From Pirellulales bacterium (GTDB lineage Bacteria; Planctomycetota; Planctomycetia; Pirellulales; JAEUIK01): a DNA stretch of 64,000 nucleotides. The stretch covers positions 62,001 to 126,000 of the forward strand of contig JAHBXR010000017.1 in the NCBI GenBank assembly GCA_019636335.1. The letters are read 5' to 3'. Of the stretch, positions 51,293 through 60,381 are shown piece by piece. How positions within the stretch are numbered: position 1 is the stretch's first letter; each line of letters starts with the position of its first letter. The notes under the pieces were generated by a model, which saw nothing but the letters and a program-made list of their open reading frames with translations, was not told the DNA's origin and did no database searches. A program made the position numbers and the translations under genes.

Positions 51293-51922
51293 GTGATCGA
51301 GATCAGGCACAGAAAGACCTCCGTGGTCCTGCTGCGCATCGAGGCCGACACGCTCTCGGGCGCCAAGCTCACGGGATCGAAGCTGCGCGAGGCGAACCTG
51401 GCCGACTTGGATCTGACCGGGGCCAACCTGGCGAATTGCGACCTCCGCGACGCCAACTTCCGCGGGGCTCGGCTCAAGGGAACCCTGTTCAACAGCAGCT
51501 ATCTGAACAATGCCAATTTTGAAGAGGCCTTGCTCAGTGCCGCGAATCTGACCGACGCCTTCTTGATCGGGGCGAATCTTTCTCGCGCGAAGTTCGATGG
51601 GGCCATCCTGCGTTACGCCCAGGCGGCCGGGGCCATCATGGTGGGCACCGACTTCGCCGGCGCCGATTTGAGCATGGCCGACCTGCGGGCGAACCTCCAA
51701 GGTGCTAACCTGATGAAGGCCGACCTGCGCGGTGCGAACCTCAGCGGGGCCGACCTGTCGGGGGCCAATCTCGACGGGGCGAACCTGGCGGGGGCCAATC
51801 TCACGACCGCGCGGCTCGTCGGCGCCAAGATGCACGGCACCGTCAACGCGCGCGGCCGCACGGCCGAACAACCGGCGTTCCGCGCGCGGGCGAAACGGCC
51901 CTGGTGGCAACTCTGGAGTTGA
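51293..51922 (+). CDS. Pentapeptide-repeat protein
   Basis: A 209-residue protein with about 28 tandem five-residue repeats of the A(D/N)LXX type, for example [20 protein letters not shown] and [20 protein letters not shown] (to about residue 185). Pentapeptide repeats fold as a right-handed quadrilateral beta-helix. Some family members mimic DNA and bind gyrase (Qnr, MfpA), but most have no known function. There is no signal peptide; a basic tail ends PWWQLWS. GTG 51293 is the first start of the frame. It stands alone upstream of the hybrid kinase. Confidence 0.88.
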   Translation: MIEIRHRKTSVVLLRIEADTLSGAKLTGSKLREANLADLDLTGANLANCDLRDANFRGARLKGTLFNSSYLNNANFEEALLSAANLTDAFLIGANLSRAKFDGAILRYAQAAGAIMVGTDFAGADLSMADLRANLQGANLMKADLRGANLSGADLSGANLDGANLAGANLTTARLVGAKMHGTVNARGRTAEQPAFRARAKRPWWQLWS

Positions 51923-52003
51923 GCGCCACGTTTCGCGCGGCTCGCGACGTGCCGAGGGTGAGAGTCGGGGCACGAGTGCGACGCGTGTGGGAGAGCGAAT
52001 CGC

Positions 52004-55000
52004 GTGAACGAGCTTGGGTGGTTTCTGGCGGTGCTCATGACCGTGGCGGTCCTCGCCCCGGCCGCCTGGTTGTTGGGGCGGCGTCTTTTGCCCGGCGCCA
52101 CACCTCCCGAGTCATCGAGAACCGGCGAATCCACGGATCTCGAATTGCTCAAGCAGACGGCCGTGCTGACGCGCGAGAAGGAACAACTGCAAAGCTATCT
52201 CGACGAGTACCGCCAGGCCGAAGAGGCCCTCCGCGCCAGCGAAGAAAAGTACCGTGCGCTCGTCGAAAATGCCAACGACGCCATCGTGATCGCGCAGGAC
52301 GGTGCGGTCCACTTTGCCAACCCCAAGACCGAGGCGATGCTGGGCTATTCCTTCGCCGAACTGGCGACGATGCCCTTCACCGAGATCATCGCTCCCGAAG
52401 ATCGTGCCCTGGTCGTCGAGCGTTACACGCGCCGACTGGAGGGGGAGGACGTGCCGAGCCGGTACCGCTTTCGCGCCGTCACGAGCGACGGCCGTAAGCT
52501 GTGGGTCGAGATCAACTCGGTCATCGTCACGTGGGAGGGACGCCCGGCGTCGTTGTCGTTCTTGCGCGACATCGACGACCAGATGCAGGCCGAAGAAAAC
52601 CTGCGCGCGAGCGAGGCGAAGAATCGCGCCATGCTCGATGCCACCCCCGACCTGCTGCTGATCGTCGATCGCGAAGGGAAATGCCTCGAAGCCCGGGCCA
52701 GCCGCGAGTTCGGCGTGGCGCTTCCCGCCGGCACCGTCGGGGCCAAGGTAACCGACTACTTTCCGCACGACCTGGCCGATCGGCTGCTGGCGGTGATTTA
52801 TCGCGCGTTGTCGACCGGGCAATTGCAGACGCTGGAGTTGCGGTTGCCCACGCCCGAGGGATTGCGCCATCTCGAATCGCGCGTCGTGGTCTGCGGCGAT
52901 GACACGGTGCTCTTCATCGTCCGCGACGTAACGCAGCGCAAGCGGGAAGAGGCCGAGCTGAAGGAAGCGAAGCTGGTCGCCGAAGAGGCGAATCGCGCCA
53001 AAAGCCGCTTTCTGGCCAACATGAGTCACGAGATTCGCACGCCGATGAACGCCATCATCGGCATGACCGAGTTGTCGCTCGCCAGCGACTTGGGCGAAGA
53101 GCAGCGGCGGCTACTCTCCGGCGTGCTCGAATCGGCCGAATTCATGCTGGCGCTGATCAATACGCTGCTCGATTTCTCGAAGATCGAGGCCGGCAAGCTG
53201 ACGCTCGATCCCACCGAATTCCGCCTGCGCGACGACGTGGGCGACGCCCTGCATGCGCTCGCCTTGCGGGCGCACGAGAAGGAGCTCGAGCTCATCTGCC
53301 ACATCGACGCGGACGTGCCCGACCGGCTGGTGGGAGATTCGGCGCGGCTGCGCCAGGTACTGTTCAACCTGGTGGGAAACGCCGTGAAGTTCACCGAACA
53401 GGGCGAAGTCGTGCTGCGCGTCCACCGCGCGGCGGTCGCCGACGGCGGGGCGATCACGCTGCGGTTCGAAGTACGCGACACCGGCATCGGTATCCCGCAC
53501 GACAAGCAGGCGGCCATTTTCGAGCCCTTCCAGCAGGCCGACGACTCGACGACGCGCCGCTATGGCGGAACGGGCCTGGGACTGGCGATTTCTTCACAGC
53601 TCGTCGACCTGATGGGAGGCTCGATAGGCGTCGAAAGCGTGCCCGACCAGGGGACCACGTTTTACTTCACCACGACGTTCGAGGTGGTGCCCGACGATCG
53701 ACCTCTCCCCGCCCCGTCGCTGACCGACAAGGCGGTGTTGATCGTCGAAGATAACGCTGCCTGTCGCCAGTCTCTGGCCGACACGGTGGCCGGCGCCGGC
53801 GCCCGCGTGGTTGCCGTGGCCAACGCTCGCGAGGCCTTCGCCGCCCTCGCACAAGCACTGTCCGAGGGGCGCGCCTTTGCCGGCGCCATCGTCGATGCGG
53901 GACTGCCCGATGAGCACGGGCTCGAGGTCGTGCGGCAGCTTCACGCCAAGACGCCGCCGACGGCGGCCATCTTGCTGATGACGCACGGCGACGTGGGGCA
54001 CAGCGTGATCGGGCGAACCGAGTTGCCGCACGTGCGCTGTCTGATGAAGCCGGTCAAACAGACCGATCTGCTCGCGGCCCTGGCCGTCGACGCCGCATCG
54101 GTGCAGGCCACTGCGGCGATTGCACGCCCGACGAGCGATTTCGGCGCCGCGGTACGGCCGCTGCGCATCCTGCTGGCCGAAGACAACGCCATCAATCAGA
54201 AGGTGGCGGTCAGCATGCTCGGCGCCCGAGGGCATCACGTCGTGTGCGCGAGCGACGGACGCGAAGCGCTCGAACGTCTAGGCCAGGAGCAGTTCGACCT
54301 GGTGCTGATGGATGTGCAGATGCCGGTGATGGGAGGGCTCGAGGCGACGGCCGCCATTCGCGCCCAAGAGCAAGGCACGGGCCAGCATCTGCCGATCATC
54401 GCCATGACGGCTCACGCGATGAAAGGGGATCGCGAAGATTGCCTCGCCGCCGGCATGGATGACTATGTTGCCAAGCCGATCCGCGCGCGGGAGCTGTTTG
54501 CCGCCGTCGAGCGCGCAGAAAGGTATCGAGCGGCCGGTTGTCAGGAACTTGCGGCTCCGGTCATGGCTGGTGAATCGCGGCCACCCGGGGCGAACCGCCG
54601 AGCGGAAGAGCCCGTCGTCGAAGAGACCATCGACGAACGGGAGAGCGAGCTGGTCTTCGATCCGCAGACAGCTCTGGCCTGCGTCAATGGCGATGCCGAA
54701 CTGCTGCGCGAGATCGTGGGCCTGTTTCTCGACGATGCGCCGCGCTTGATCGGCGAGCTGCGCGAGGCCATTGACGGGGCCGATGCGTCCAGCGTGCGGC
54801 GGGTCGCCCACACGATCAAGAACTCGGTGGGGTACTTCGGTCTGAAGAGTACCTTCGAGCGAGCGCTCGAGCTGGAAAACATGGGTCGCGCCGCCGAGTT
54901 GGCGGGCGCCGATCGCGCCTGGCAGCGTCTGCGATCCGAAGTCGAACGATTGCAGCCGATCCTGGCCGAGTTCGTAAACTCGCAGAGTGAAGAAGAAACC

Positions 55001-55018
55001 CAAAGCGCGGAGACCTGA
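52004..55018 (+). CDS. Hybrid sensor histidine kinase with two receivers and Hpt domain
   Basis: A 1004-residue phosphorelay protein. It has an N-terminal membrane anchor ([21 protein letters not shown], about 3-23), a coiled coil, PAS domains at about 78-190 and 200-315, HisKA with phospho-His in [20 protein letters not shown] (about 340) and an ATPase domain (about 445-560; [29 protein letters not shown]). A first receiver (about 575-695; Asp in [12 protein letters not shown]), a second receiver (about 715-840; [11 protein letters not shown]) and an Hpt domain (about 895-990) with His in [15 protein letters not shown] follow. All four phosphotransfer residues seem present. The receiver-ATPase gene downstream is the natural output. 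Confidence 0.95.
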   Translation: MNELGWFLAVLMTVAVLAPAAWLLGRRLLPGATPPESSRTGESTDLELLKQTAVLTREKEQLQSYLDEYRQAEEALRASEEKYRALVENANDAIVIAQDGAVHFANPKTEAMLGYSFAELATMPFTEIIAPEDRALVVERYTRRLEGEDVPSRYRFRAVTSDGRKLWVEINSVIVTWEGRPASLSFLRDIDDQMQAEENLRASEAKNRAMLDATPDLLLIVDREGKCLEARASREFGVALPAGTVGAKVTDYFPHDLADRLLAVIYRALSTGQLQTLELRLPTPEGLRHLESRVVVCGDDTVLFIVRDVTQRKREEAELKEAKLVAEEANRAKSRFLANMSHEIRTPMNAIIGMTELSLASDLGEEQRRLLSGVLESAEFMLALINTLLDFSKIEAGKLTLDPTEFRLRDDVGDALHALALRAHEKELELICHIDADVPDRLVGDSARLRQVLFNLVGNAVKFTEQGEVVLRVHRAAVADGGAITLRFEVRDTGIGIPHDKQAAIFEPFQQADDSTTRRYGGTGLGLAISSQLVDLMGGSIGVESVPDQGTTFYFTTTFEVVPDDRPLPAPSLTDKAVLIVEDNAACRQSLADTVAGAGARVVAVANAREAFAALAQALSEGRAFAGAIVDAGLPDEHGLEVVRQLHAKTPPTAAILLMTHGDVGHSVIGRTELPHVRCLMKPVKQTDLLAALAVDAASVQATAAIARPTSDFGAAVRPLRILLAEDNAINQKVAVSMLGARGHHVVCASDGREALERLGQEQFDLVLMDVQMPVMGGLEATAAIRAQEQGTGQHLPIIAMTAHAMKGDREDCLAAGMDDYVAKPIRARELFAAVERAERYRAAGCQELAAPVMAGESRPPGANRRAEEPVVEETIDERESELVFDPQTALACVNGDAELLREIVGLFLDDAPRLIGELREAIDGADASSVRRVAHTIKNSVGYFGLKSTFERALELENMGRAAELAGADRAWQRLRSEVERLQPILAEFVNSQSEEETQSAET

Positions 55019-55206
55019 GATCCGGACAGATCGTCAGCGAATCGCCGGCGGCAGGCGAGCCGCGAAGAGTAAAATCTTCCGGGGCGGCCAAGTTTCTTCG
55101 CGCAGGGCCATCGAGTAAGATGGCCCACCGGCTAGATGCGGTGATGGAAACGCTCGACGTTGCTTTGCCGACTTCGCCAGTATCCACACGTGGGGAGCAT
55201 GCACCG

Positions 55207-56109
55207 ATGACGAAGGTTCTCGTCGTAGACGACGCCCCGGTCGATCGCCGCTTGGCAGGCGGCATTCTCGAAAAACATGGCCAGCTCACGATCAGCTATG
55301 CCGCGAACGGCCGCGAGGCACTGGCCAGCATCGAGGCCGAGCTTCCCGATGCCGTGGTGACCGATCTGCAGATGCCCGAGATGAACGGGCTCGAGTTGAC
55401 CGAAACGGTGCGGCGCCGTTTTCCGCTGCTGCCGGTGATCTTGATGACGGCGCACGGCAGCGAAGACATCGCCGTGCAGGCGCTGGAGCGAGGCGCGGCC
55501 AGCTACGTCCCCAAGTCGAATCTTGCCCGCGACCTGCTCGATACGGTCGAAAACGTGCTGGCCATGGCCCGTGCCGATCGCCGGCATGACCGGCTGATGG
55601 AATGTGTCGCGCAGGCCGAAACGGTCTTCGTGCTCGACAACGATGCCGCGCTGATCCCGCCCCTGGTCGACTATTTGCAAGAGCACGTCATGCGGATGCG
55701 GCTGTGCGACGAGACAGGACGCATCCGCGTCGGCGTGGCGCTCGAAGAGGCGTTGCTCAACGCGCTCTATCACGGCAACCTCGAGTTGAGCACCGAGGAG
55801 CTGCGCGATGCCAGCAGCGGGCTGTTACAGCCCGAGGGGGACGATCTCGTCGCTGCGCGTCGCCAGACGGCCCCCTATAAAGACCGCCGTTTGCACGTGA
55901 CGGCGAAGATCTCGCACGAGCGGGCCGAGTACACGATCCGCGACGAAGGCCCCGGGTTTGCCGCTTCGACGATTCCCGATCCCTCGGACCCGGTGAGCCT
56001 CGAACGCGAGAGTGGCCGCGGACTGATCCTGATGCGCACGTTCATGGACGAAGTGCGTTTCAACCACAAGGGGAACGAAGTAACGCTCGTCAAGGAGCGA
56101 GAGAACTGA
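55207..56109 (+). CDS. Response regulator fused to a serine-kinase-type HATPase domain
   Basis: A 300-residue protein. The receiver (about 1-120) has VLVVDDAPVDR, phospho-acceptor Asp in VVTDLQMPEMNG (about 51), TAHGSED and Lys in YVPKSN. The second half (about 150-297) is a GHKL ATPase of the RsbW/anti-sigma type: VALEEALLNALYHGNLE (N box), IRDEGPGF (G1 box) and ESGRGLILMRTFMDEV (G2 box). It lacks HisKA, so it likely phosphorylates or binds a partner such as an anti-sigma antagonist. ATG 55207 has GGGGAG (55192-55197) upstream. It follows the hybrid kinase by 188 bases. Confidence 0.9.
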   Translation: MTKVLVVDDAPVDRRLAGGILEKHGQLTISYAANGREALASIEAELPDAVVTDLQMPEMNGLELTETVRRRFPLLPVILMTAHGSEDIAVQALERGAASYVPKSNLARDLLDTVENVLAMARADRRHDRLMECVAQAETVFVLDNDAALIPPLVDYLQEHVMRMRLCDETGRIRVGVALEEALLNALYHGNLELSTEELRDASSGLLQPEGDDLVAARRQTAPYKDRRLHVTAKISHERAEYTIRDEGPGFAASTIPDPSDPVSLERESGRGLILMRTFMDEVRFNHKGNEVTLVKEREN

Positions 56110-56118
56110 GCTGACGGC

Positions 56119-56775
56119 TCAAAAGCCTCCCGGCGCTCCCAGGGGCGCACGGATGCCGTTCAATCCCCCTTCTTTTTGCAGCACGTTCGTAAAGAACGAC
56201 AAGGCATCCGCCAGAAACGTCTTGACGCTGTCGGCCTCGTCGTTCGATTGCCAACCGAGCGAGCCGAGCGAGCCGGTCGCCATGATGTCGGGCACCCGGA
56301 GCAGTTGCCGGTGGCGCCCACGGTCGGCGCGCTGCAGCGTGCGATCGCGGCGGTTGAGCGAGGCAGCCCCCCAGGCCATCATGATCTTCGCCTCGCCGCG
56401 GAAGAAATCTTCGCGCTGACCGCCCTGGGGAATCTCGTGGTAGTTCCGGGCCTTTTCGAGCAGCCACAGCCGGGTCAGCTCGGCAAAGTTCGCTTGCGTT
56501 TGCTCCCAGGCCTCGTCATCGAGCGATTCGATCCGGTTCCGCCAGGCCACGCCACGCGCGAATTCGGCTTCGAGCCGGCGCACGACGCGCATCCGCTTTT
56601 CGACCGGCTCGCTCAGCAAACTGGCCGTCGAGACGAGCGTAAACAGATCGGAGTTCGCGTCGAGTTGCGGCTCGTGCAGTCCATGGCGCGCGACATAGAC
56701 GGCCGAGGCCACCGAAATCGACGTCAGCACGGCGAGCGCCGCGAGCGTTAGAACTTCACGCAGACGAGAAATCAA
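56119..56775 (-). CDS. Membrane-anchored or secreted helical protein of unknown function
   Basis: A 218-residue protein with an N-terminal hydrophobic helix (LTLAALAVLTSISVASAVYVA) followed by a charged, mostly helical body (EKRMRVVRRLEAEFARGVAW, DEAWEQTQANFAELTRLWLL). The frame is open upstream to 57069 through the VOC gene in another frame, but TTG 56775 is the likely start because AAGGA precedes it closely and the membrane helix follows. No family was recognised. It converges on the receiver-ATPase gene with a gap of 9 bases. Confidence 0.6.
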   Translation of the reverse strand: MISRLREVLTLAALAVLTSISVASAVYVARHGLHEPQLDANSDLFTLVSTASLLSEPVEKRMRVVRRLEAEFARGVAWRNRIESLDDEAWEQTQANFAELTRLWLLEKARNYHEIPQGGQREDFFRGEAKIMMAWGAASLNRRDRTLQRADRGRHRQLLRVPDIMATGSLGSLGWQSNDEADSVKTFLADALSFFTNVLQKEGGLNGIRAPLGAPGGF

Positions 56776-56825
56776 CGTTCCTTCTCCGGTAATCGGACTT
56801 TTTGCCCCCCTCAGTCGTTCGTACC

Positions 56826-57272
56826 TTACTTGTTCTGCTGTTGAGACATCGCCTTGATGCGACGCGACATCTCTTCTTCCGAGACGTCTTCCTGGTGCGT
56901 GCCGATCCACCACAAGATGCCGGTCGGATCCTTCACCCCGGCGTTGCGATCGCCGTAGAACTGATCGGCCGGCTCCATGACCGTCTCGGCGCCAGCGGCA
57001 ATCGCCTTCTGATAGGTGGCGTCGGTATCGGGCACGTAAAGATAAATCATGGCGGGCAACGGGGGCCACTCGTCGCGGGCCTCGCCGATCATGATCCGTG
57101 AATCGCCGACCTTCATATCCGCGTGCATCACCGAGCCGTCGGGATGGCGCGTCAGGCTCATCTCTTGGGCGTCGAAGGCCTGCTTCATGAACGCCAACAG
57201 CTTCGGCACCCCCGACACGATCAAATAGGGCGTGACGGTGTGATATCCGTCAGGAATCGGCTTGACGGCCAT
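56826..57272 (-). CDS. VOC-superfamily (glyoxalase/PhnB-like) protein
   Basis: A 148-residue single-module vicinal-oxygen-chelate protein of the PhnB-like group: YHTVTPYLIVSGVPKLLAFMKQAFDA at the start, VMHADMKVGDSRIMIGEA in the middle and VKDPTGILWWIGTHQEDV near the end. PhnB-like proteins are often of unknown substrate; none of the antibiotic-resistance VOC motifs is decisive. It ends in a Met/Gln/Lys tail. It is followed by the unknown membrane protein on the same strand. Confidence 0.88.
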   Translation of the reverse strand: MAVKPIPDGYHTVTPYLIVSGVPKLLAFMKQAFDAQEMSLTRHPDGSVMHADMKVGDSRIMIGEARDEWPPLPAMIYLYVPDTDATYQKAIAAGAETVMEPADQFYGDRNAGVKDPTGILWWIGTHQEDVSEEEMSRRIKAMSQQQNK

Positions 57273-57485
57273 GATCGTGGCTCCGCAAGAGAGAACGTGT
57301 AAGTGGGTCCGCTGCGCCCTGCATTGTACGTCGAGTCACGGTTGGCGGGTAAGTCGCGCGGGACCAAATTTCTCGGCAGTCTGTCGAGTCCTGGACCGCG
57401 ATCGGGTTCCAAAAATGCCGAGAATTTGACGGGACACACGGAGCCGAGTGTAATTGACCGCGCCCAACACTTGGAGAACACCAGC

Positions 57486-58676
57486 ATGTCCGTTGCCGAA
57501 CGTCCGCCTGCCTCTTCCGACGCCCCCGCCAGTCAGCATTTTCTCTTCGGTCCGGAACACGAGCAGTTTCGCCGCACGATTCGCCAGTTCGTGGCGCGCG
57601 AAATCAATCCGCACGCCGACGAATGGGAGGCCGCGTGCCGATTTCCGAAATCGCTCTTCTTGCGCGGCGGAGAGCTGGGCTTTTTTGGGCATTGCGTGCC
57701 CGAGCAGTATGGCGGGCTCGGCGCCGATGTCCGCATGGCGATCGTCCTGGCCGAGGAACTTTCTCACGCCCACACGAGCGGTCCGCCGATGGGCTTCGGC
57801 GCGCACAGCGAAATCGCCATGCCGCATATGGTGCGTTTTGGTACGGAGGCGCAGAAGTCGCGTTATCTGCCCGACCTGTGCGCGGGGCGCAAGGTGGCGG
57901 CTCTGGGCATTACCGAACCCGGCGCCGGGTCGAATGTGGCGGGCATGCAAACAACCGCCACGCTCGAAGGGGAGCACTGGGTGCTGCGCGGGTCGAAGAT
58001 CTTTATCACCAACGCCATTCACGCCGACCTGTACTGCATTTCGGCCAAGACCGATCCCGCCGCCGGCCACCGCGGTATCAGCATGTTCCTGGTGGAACGT
58101 TCGGCGCCGGGATTCGTCGTCGAGGAATTGAAAGGCAAGCTCGGCCGGCGCGCCTCGGACACGGGACTGCTCACCTTCGATGAGTGCCGCATTCCGGCCG
58201 ATGCCCTGCTCGGCGAGTTGAACCGTGGCTTCTACCAGATCATGAGCTGCTTCGAGAACGAGCGGCTCGTCATCGCGGCCGGGGCCGTGGGCGCCGCCGA
58301 GGCCGCGCTGGGGAATACCGTGGCCTACGCGCAGCAGCGCCCCTTCGGCTTCGGACACCTTTCGGACATGCAGGTGACCAAGCAGCGTCTGGCCCGCAGC
58401 TACATGGATCTCGAAGCGGCACGCTCGCTGCTCTATACGACGGCGTGGCGTGTCGTGCGAGGCATGCCGAGCCTGAAAGAGGTCTCGATGGCCAAGGCGT
58501 TCGCCTCGGAAGCGGCCTTCCGCATCATCGACGACTGCTTGCAGCTACACGGGGGCTACGGCTACTTCAACGAGTATCTGATCGAGCGCGCCTATCGAGA
58601 TATTCGGCTCGACCGCATCGGCGGCGGCGCCACCGAGGTGATGCTCGAGATCATCGCCAAGCAGATGAAGATCTAG
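57486..58676 (+). CDS. Acyl-CoA dehydrogenase
   Basis: A 396-residue FAD flavoprotein. It shows the N-terminal helical domain, the FAD/substrate segment ALGITEPGAGSNVAGMQTTA (about 140-160), SKIFITNAIHADLY, FDECRIPADALLGE, ERLVIAAGAVGAAEAAL and, in the C-terminal domain, DDCLQLHGGYGYFNEYLIERAYRD with the usual catalytic-Glu region (the family form is EYPxER; here Leu replaces Pro). It probably acts on short- or medium-chain acyl-CoA. ATG 57486 gives the family length; the frame is open upstream. It stands alone with no other beta-oxidation genes. Confidence 0.92.
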   Translation: MSVAERPPASSDAPASQHFLFGPEHEQFRRTIRQFVAREINPHADEWEAACRFPKSLFLRGGELGFFGHCVPEQYGGLGADVRMAIVLAEELSHAHTSGPPMGFGAHSEIAMPHMVRFGTEAQKSRYLPDLCAGRKVAALGITEPGAGSNVAGMQTTATLEGEHWVLRGSKIFITNAIHADLYCISAKTDPAAGHRGISMFLVERSAPGFVVEELKGKLGRRASDTGLLTFDECRIPADALLGELNRGFYQIMSCFENERLVIAAGAVGAAEAALGNTVAYAQQRPFGFGHLSDMQVTKQRLARSYMDLEAARSLLYTTAWRVVRGMPSLKEVSMAKAFASEAAFRIIDDCLQLHGGYGYFNEYLIERAYRDIRLDRIGGGATEVMLEIIAKQMKI

Positions 58677-58710
58677 CGCGCGGCGGGCAGAAGAATCACA
58701 CGAGCCATCG

Positions 58711-58795
58711 CATCACAACCCGAAGCGTGAGCGAGGGAACACTTTGCTCGACGTTCTTTGCAGGAATTCCCTCGCTTACGCTTCGGGTTGTGATG
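58711..58795. repeat. Interspersed palindromic element, copy B
   Basis: A 29-base left arm (58711-58739, beginning CATCACAACCCGAAGCG) and right arm (58767-58795, ending CTTCGGGTTGTGATG) pair with one mismatch around a 27-base centre. Copy A at 18417-18492 shares the AACCCGAAGCGT/ACGCTTCGGGTT core. It lies directly downstream of the acyl-CoA dehydrogenase, where it could act as a transcription-stopping hairpin. Confidence 0.9.
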
Positions 58796-58908
58796 CGCGG
58801 GGGCCGGCCCACAGATCGTCGGAAGAGTGAAGAGTATTGTCCCCAAAGCAAAGCTCTCCCGGCAAGGCTGGGTGAGCGCACGGCCCCCTTGTCACGGCCT
58901 GGGGAATA

Positions 58909-60123
58909 TTAAAAGTCGTACCAGAAGCCGCCGCCGATTTGCTGTTCGAACTGGTCGAAGAACTCGTATTGGCGACTCTTGCCGTTGTAATACTCGAAGC
59001 CGATGCGGAAGATGCGCCCCGGGCCGGCACTGCGCCAGGCCCAGCCCGTCTGCACGACGAGGTTGCCGCTGAAGTTGTTCTCTTCGCGGACATGAGCATT
59101 CAGGGCGAGGAAGGGCTCGCCGCGAAATCCGGTGGGCGTGGCGGGGGCCCAGTCGAACCCGGTCTGAAATTCCCACGGCTTGGCGCCCCCATCGGTGTTG
59201 AAGGCCCAATCGGCCTCGATGTATAGGCGTAACTTGGGAGTCCAGTAATAGCCGATGCCCAGCATCCACGCATCGCGAACGTAATTGATGCGGCGAATGT
59301 TGGGATAGCGGATGATCGTCTCGTCTCCCAGGTGGGCGCTGAGATGGTAGTAGCCCGTCTTCCACTGGAAGCCATCTTCGAGATGCGTCAGGACGCAGCC
59401 GGCGCGGTAGTCGGTGCCGACCATGTCCATCTCGTGGTCGGGGTCCATTCGCAGGATGGCGGCGCCTTCGGCGTCGAGCTGGTAGCCCTCGGGGTCGGTC
59501 TCGTTGCGGTTGCCGTAGCGCAGAATGCCGACGCGCGCCCCGAGCGTCGAATCCCACAAGGCATCTTGTCCGCTCGTATGGCTGAAGAAGGTGCCCATGC
59601 GGGGCTCGCGCGTGCCAGCCAGGTAGGAGCGATAAAGCAAGGCCTGCGGCAGCACGACCCAGCCCCAAGGATCGTCGTCGCCGCGATAGCCTCGCTCGAA
59701 GCGCGGCTCGTAGTCGTGTACCTCGGCCGAACCGTAGGTGGTCTGGCTCATGACCGGCCCGTAGCTCGACGCGGTGGCTTGTGGCCCGTTCGAGCCCGGG
59801 CCAAGCGACGATTGCGGTGCGAGTTCGGGACCGAACCAGCTTCCGTTGACGCCGCTGTCGTCGATCTGTACCGACGGCACGTGCGGTTCGACAGGCTCGG
59901 CCGCGTAGACCGAATCGGGCGATGGCGCGGCATCGTACCACTCGGCCGATTCCGCCGGGCGCATGATCGCCGAGGGATCGGCGTGCGGCAGCCGCGCGAG
60001 CTGCGCCGCGCTGGGCAAGGCGTAGAGCGCCACGAGCGCCAAGGCGAGCAGTACGCCCGGCAGCAGGCGCGCGCGGGCGAACAGGGCCCTGCGGCTTGCG
60101 TTCGGCACTCGGATCCACGCCAT
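58909..60123 (-). CDS. DUF1207 family outer-membrane protein
   Basis: A 404-residue protein with an N-terminal signal (LLPGVLLALALVALYALPSAAQ). A low-complexity linker (about 45-150) precedes a beta-strand-rich domain of the DUF1207 family, found mainly in planctomycetes: GWVVLPQALLYRSYLAGTREPRM, GYQLDAEGAAILRMDPDHEMDM, TDYRAGCVLTHLEDGFQWKTGYYH, MLGIGYYWTPKLRLYIEADW. The chain ends WYDF with a terminal Phe, the classical recognition signal for outer-membrane beta-barrels. Function is unknown. ATG 60123 is chosen over upstream starts because the signal peptide follows it directly. Confidence 0.85.
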   Translation of the reverse strand: MAWIRVPNASRRALFARARLLPGVLLALALVALYALPSAAQLARLPHADPSAIMRPAESAEWYDAAPSPDSVYAAEPVEPHVPSVQIDDSGVNGSWFGPELAPQSSLGPGSNGPQATASSYGPVMSQTTYGSAEVHDYEPRFERGYRGDDDPWGWVVLPQALLYRSYLAGTREPRMGTFFSHTSGQDALWDSTLGARVGILRYGNRNETDPEGYQLDAEGAAILRMDPDHEMDMVGTDYRAGCVLTHLEDGFQWKTGYYHLSAHLGDETIIRYPNIRRINYVRDAWMLGIGYYWTPKLRLYIEADWAFNTDGGAKPWEFQTGFDWAPATPTGFRGEPFLALNAHVREENNFSGNLVVQTGWAWRSAGPGRIFRIGFEYYNGKSRQYEFFDQFEQQIGGGFWYDF

Positions 60124-60381
60124 GGATGCTTCTCGGGGGGCTGCGCTGCGGGGGCGCGGCCTGGTGATAGGGTCTGCGTCCGGCGACCAAAGGGGCACAT
60201 CGGCAGCGTCACCGGCAATCGCACCACACGCGCGGTGGGTGCAATCGGTCCTATCGTTCTTATCGGCAGGCGCCGCCAACTCGTGCGGCTTCCCCGGGGT
60301 GATGTTCCCCCGCGCGGCGGCGGATCGCATGAAGAGAGGCGCTTCGGGCAGAGTTTGCGGGCGCCTCTGCGGTTGCTAGCG

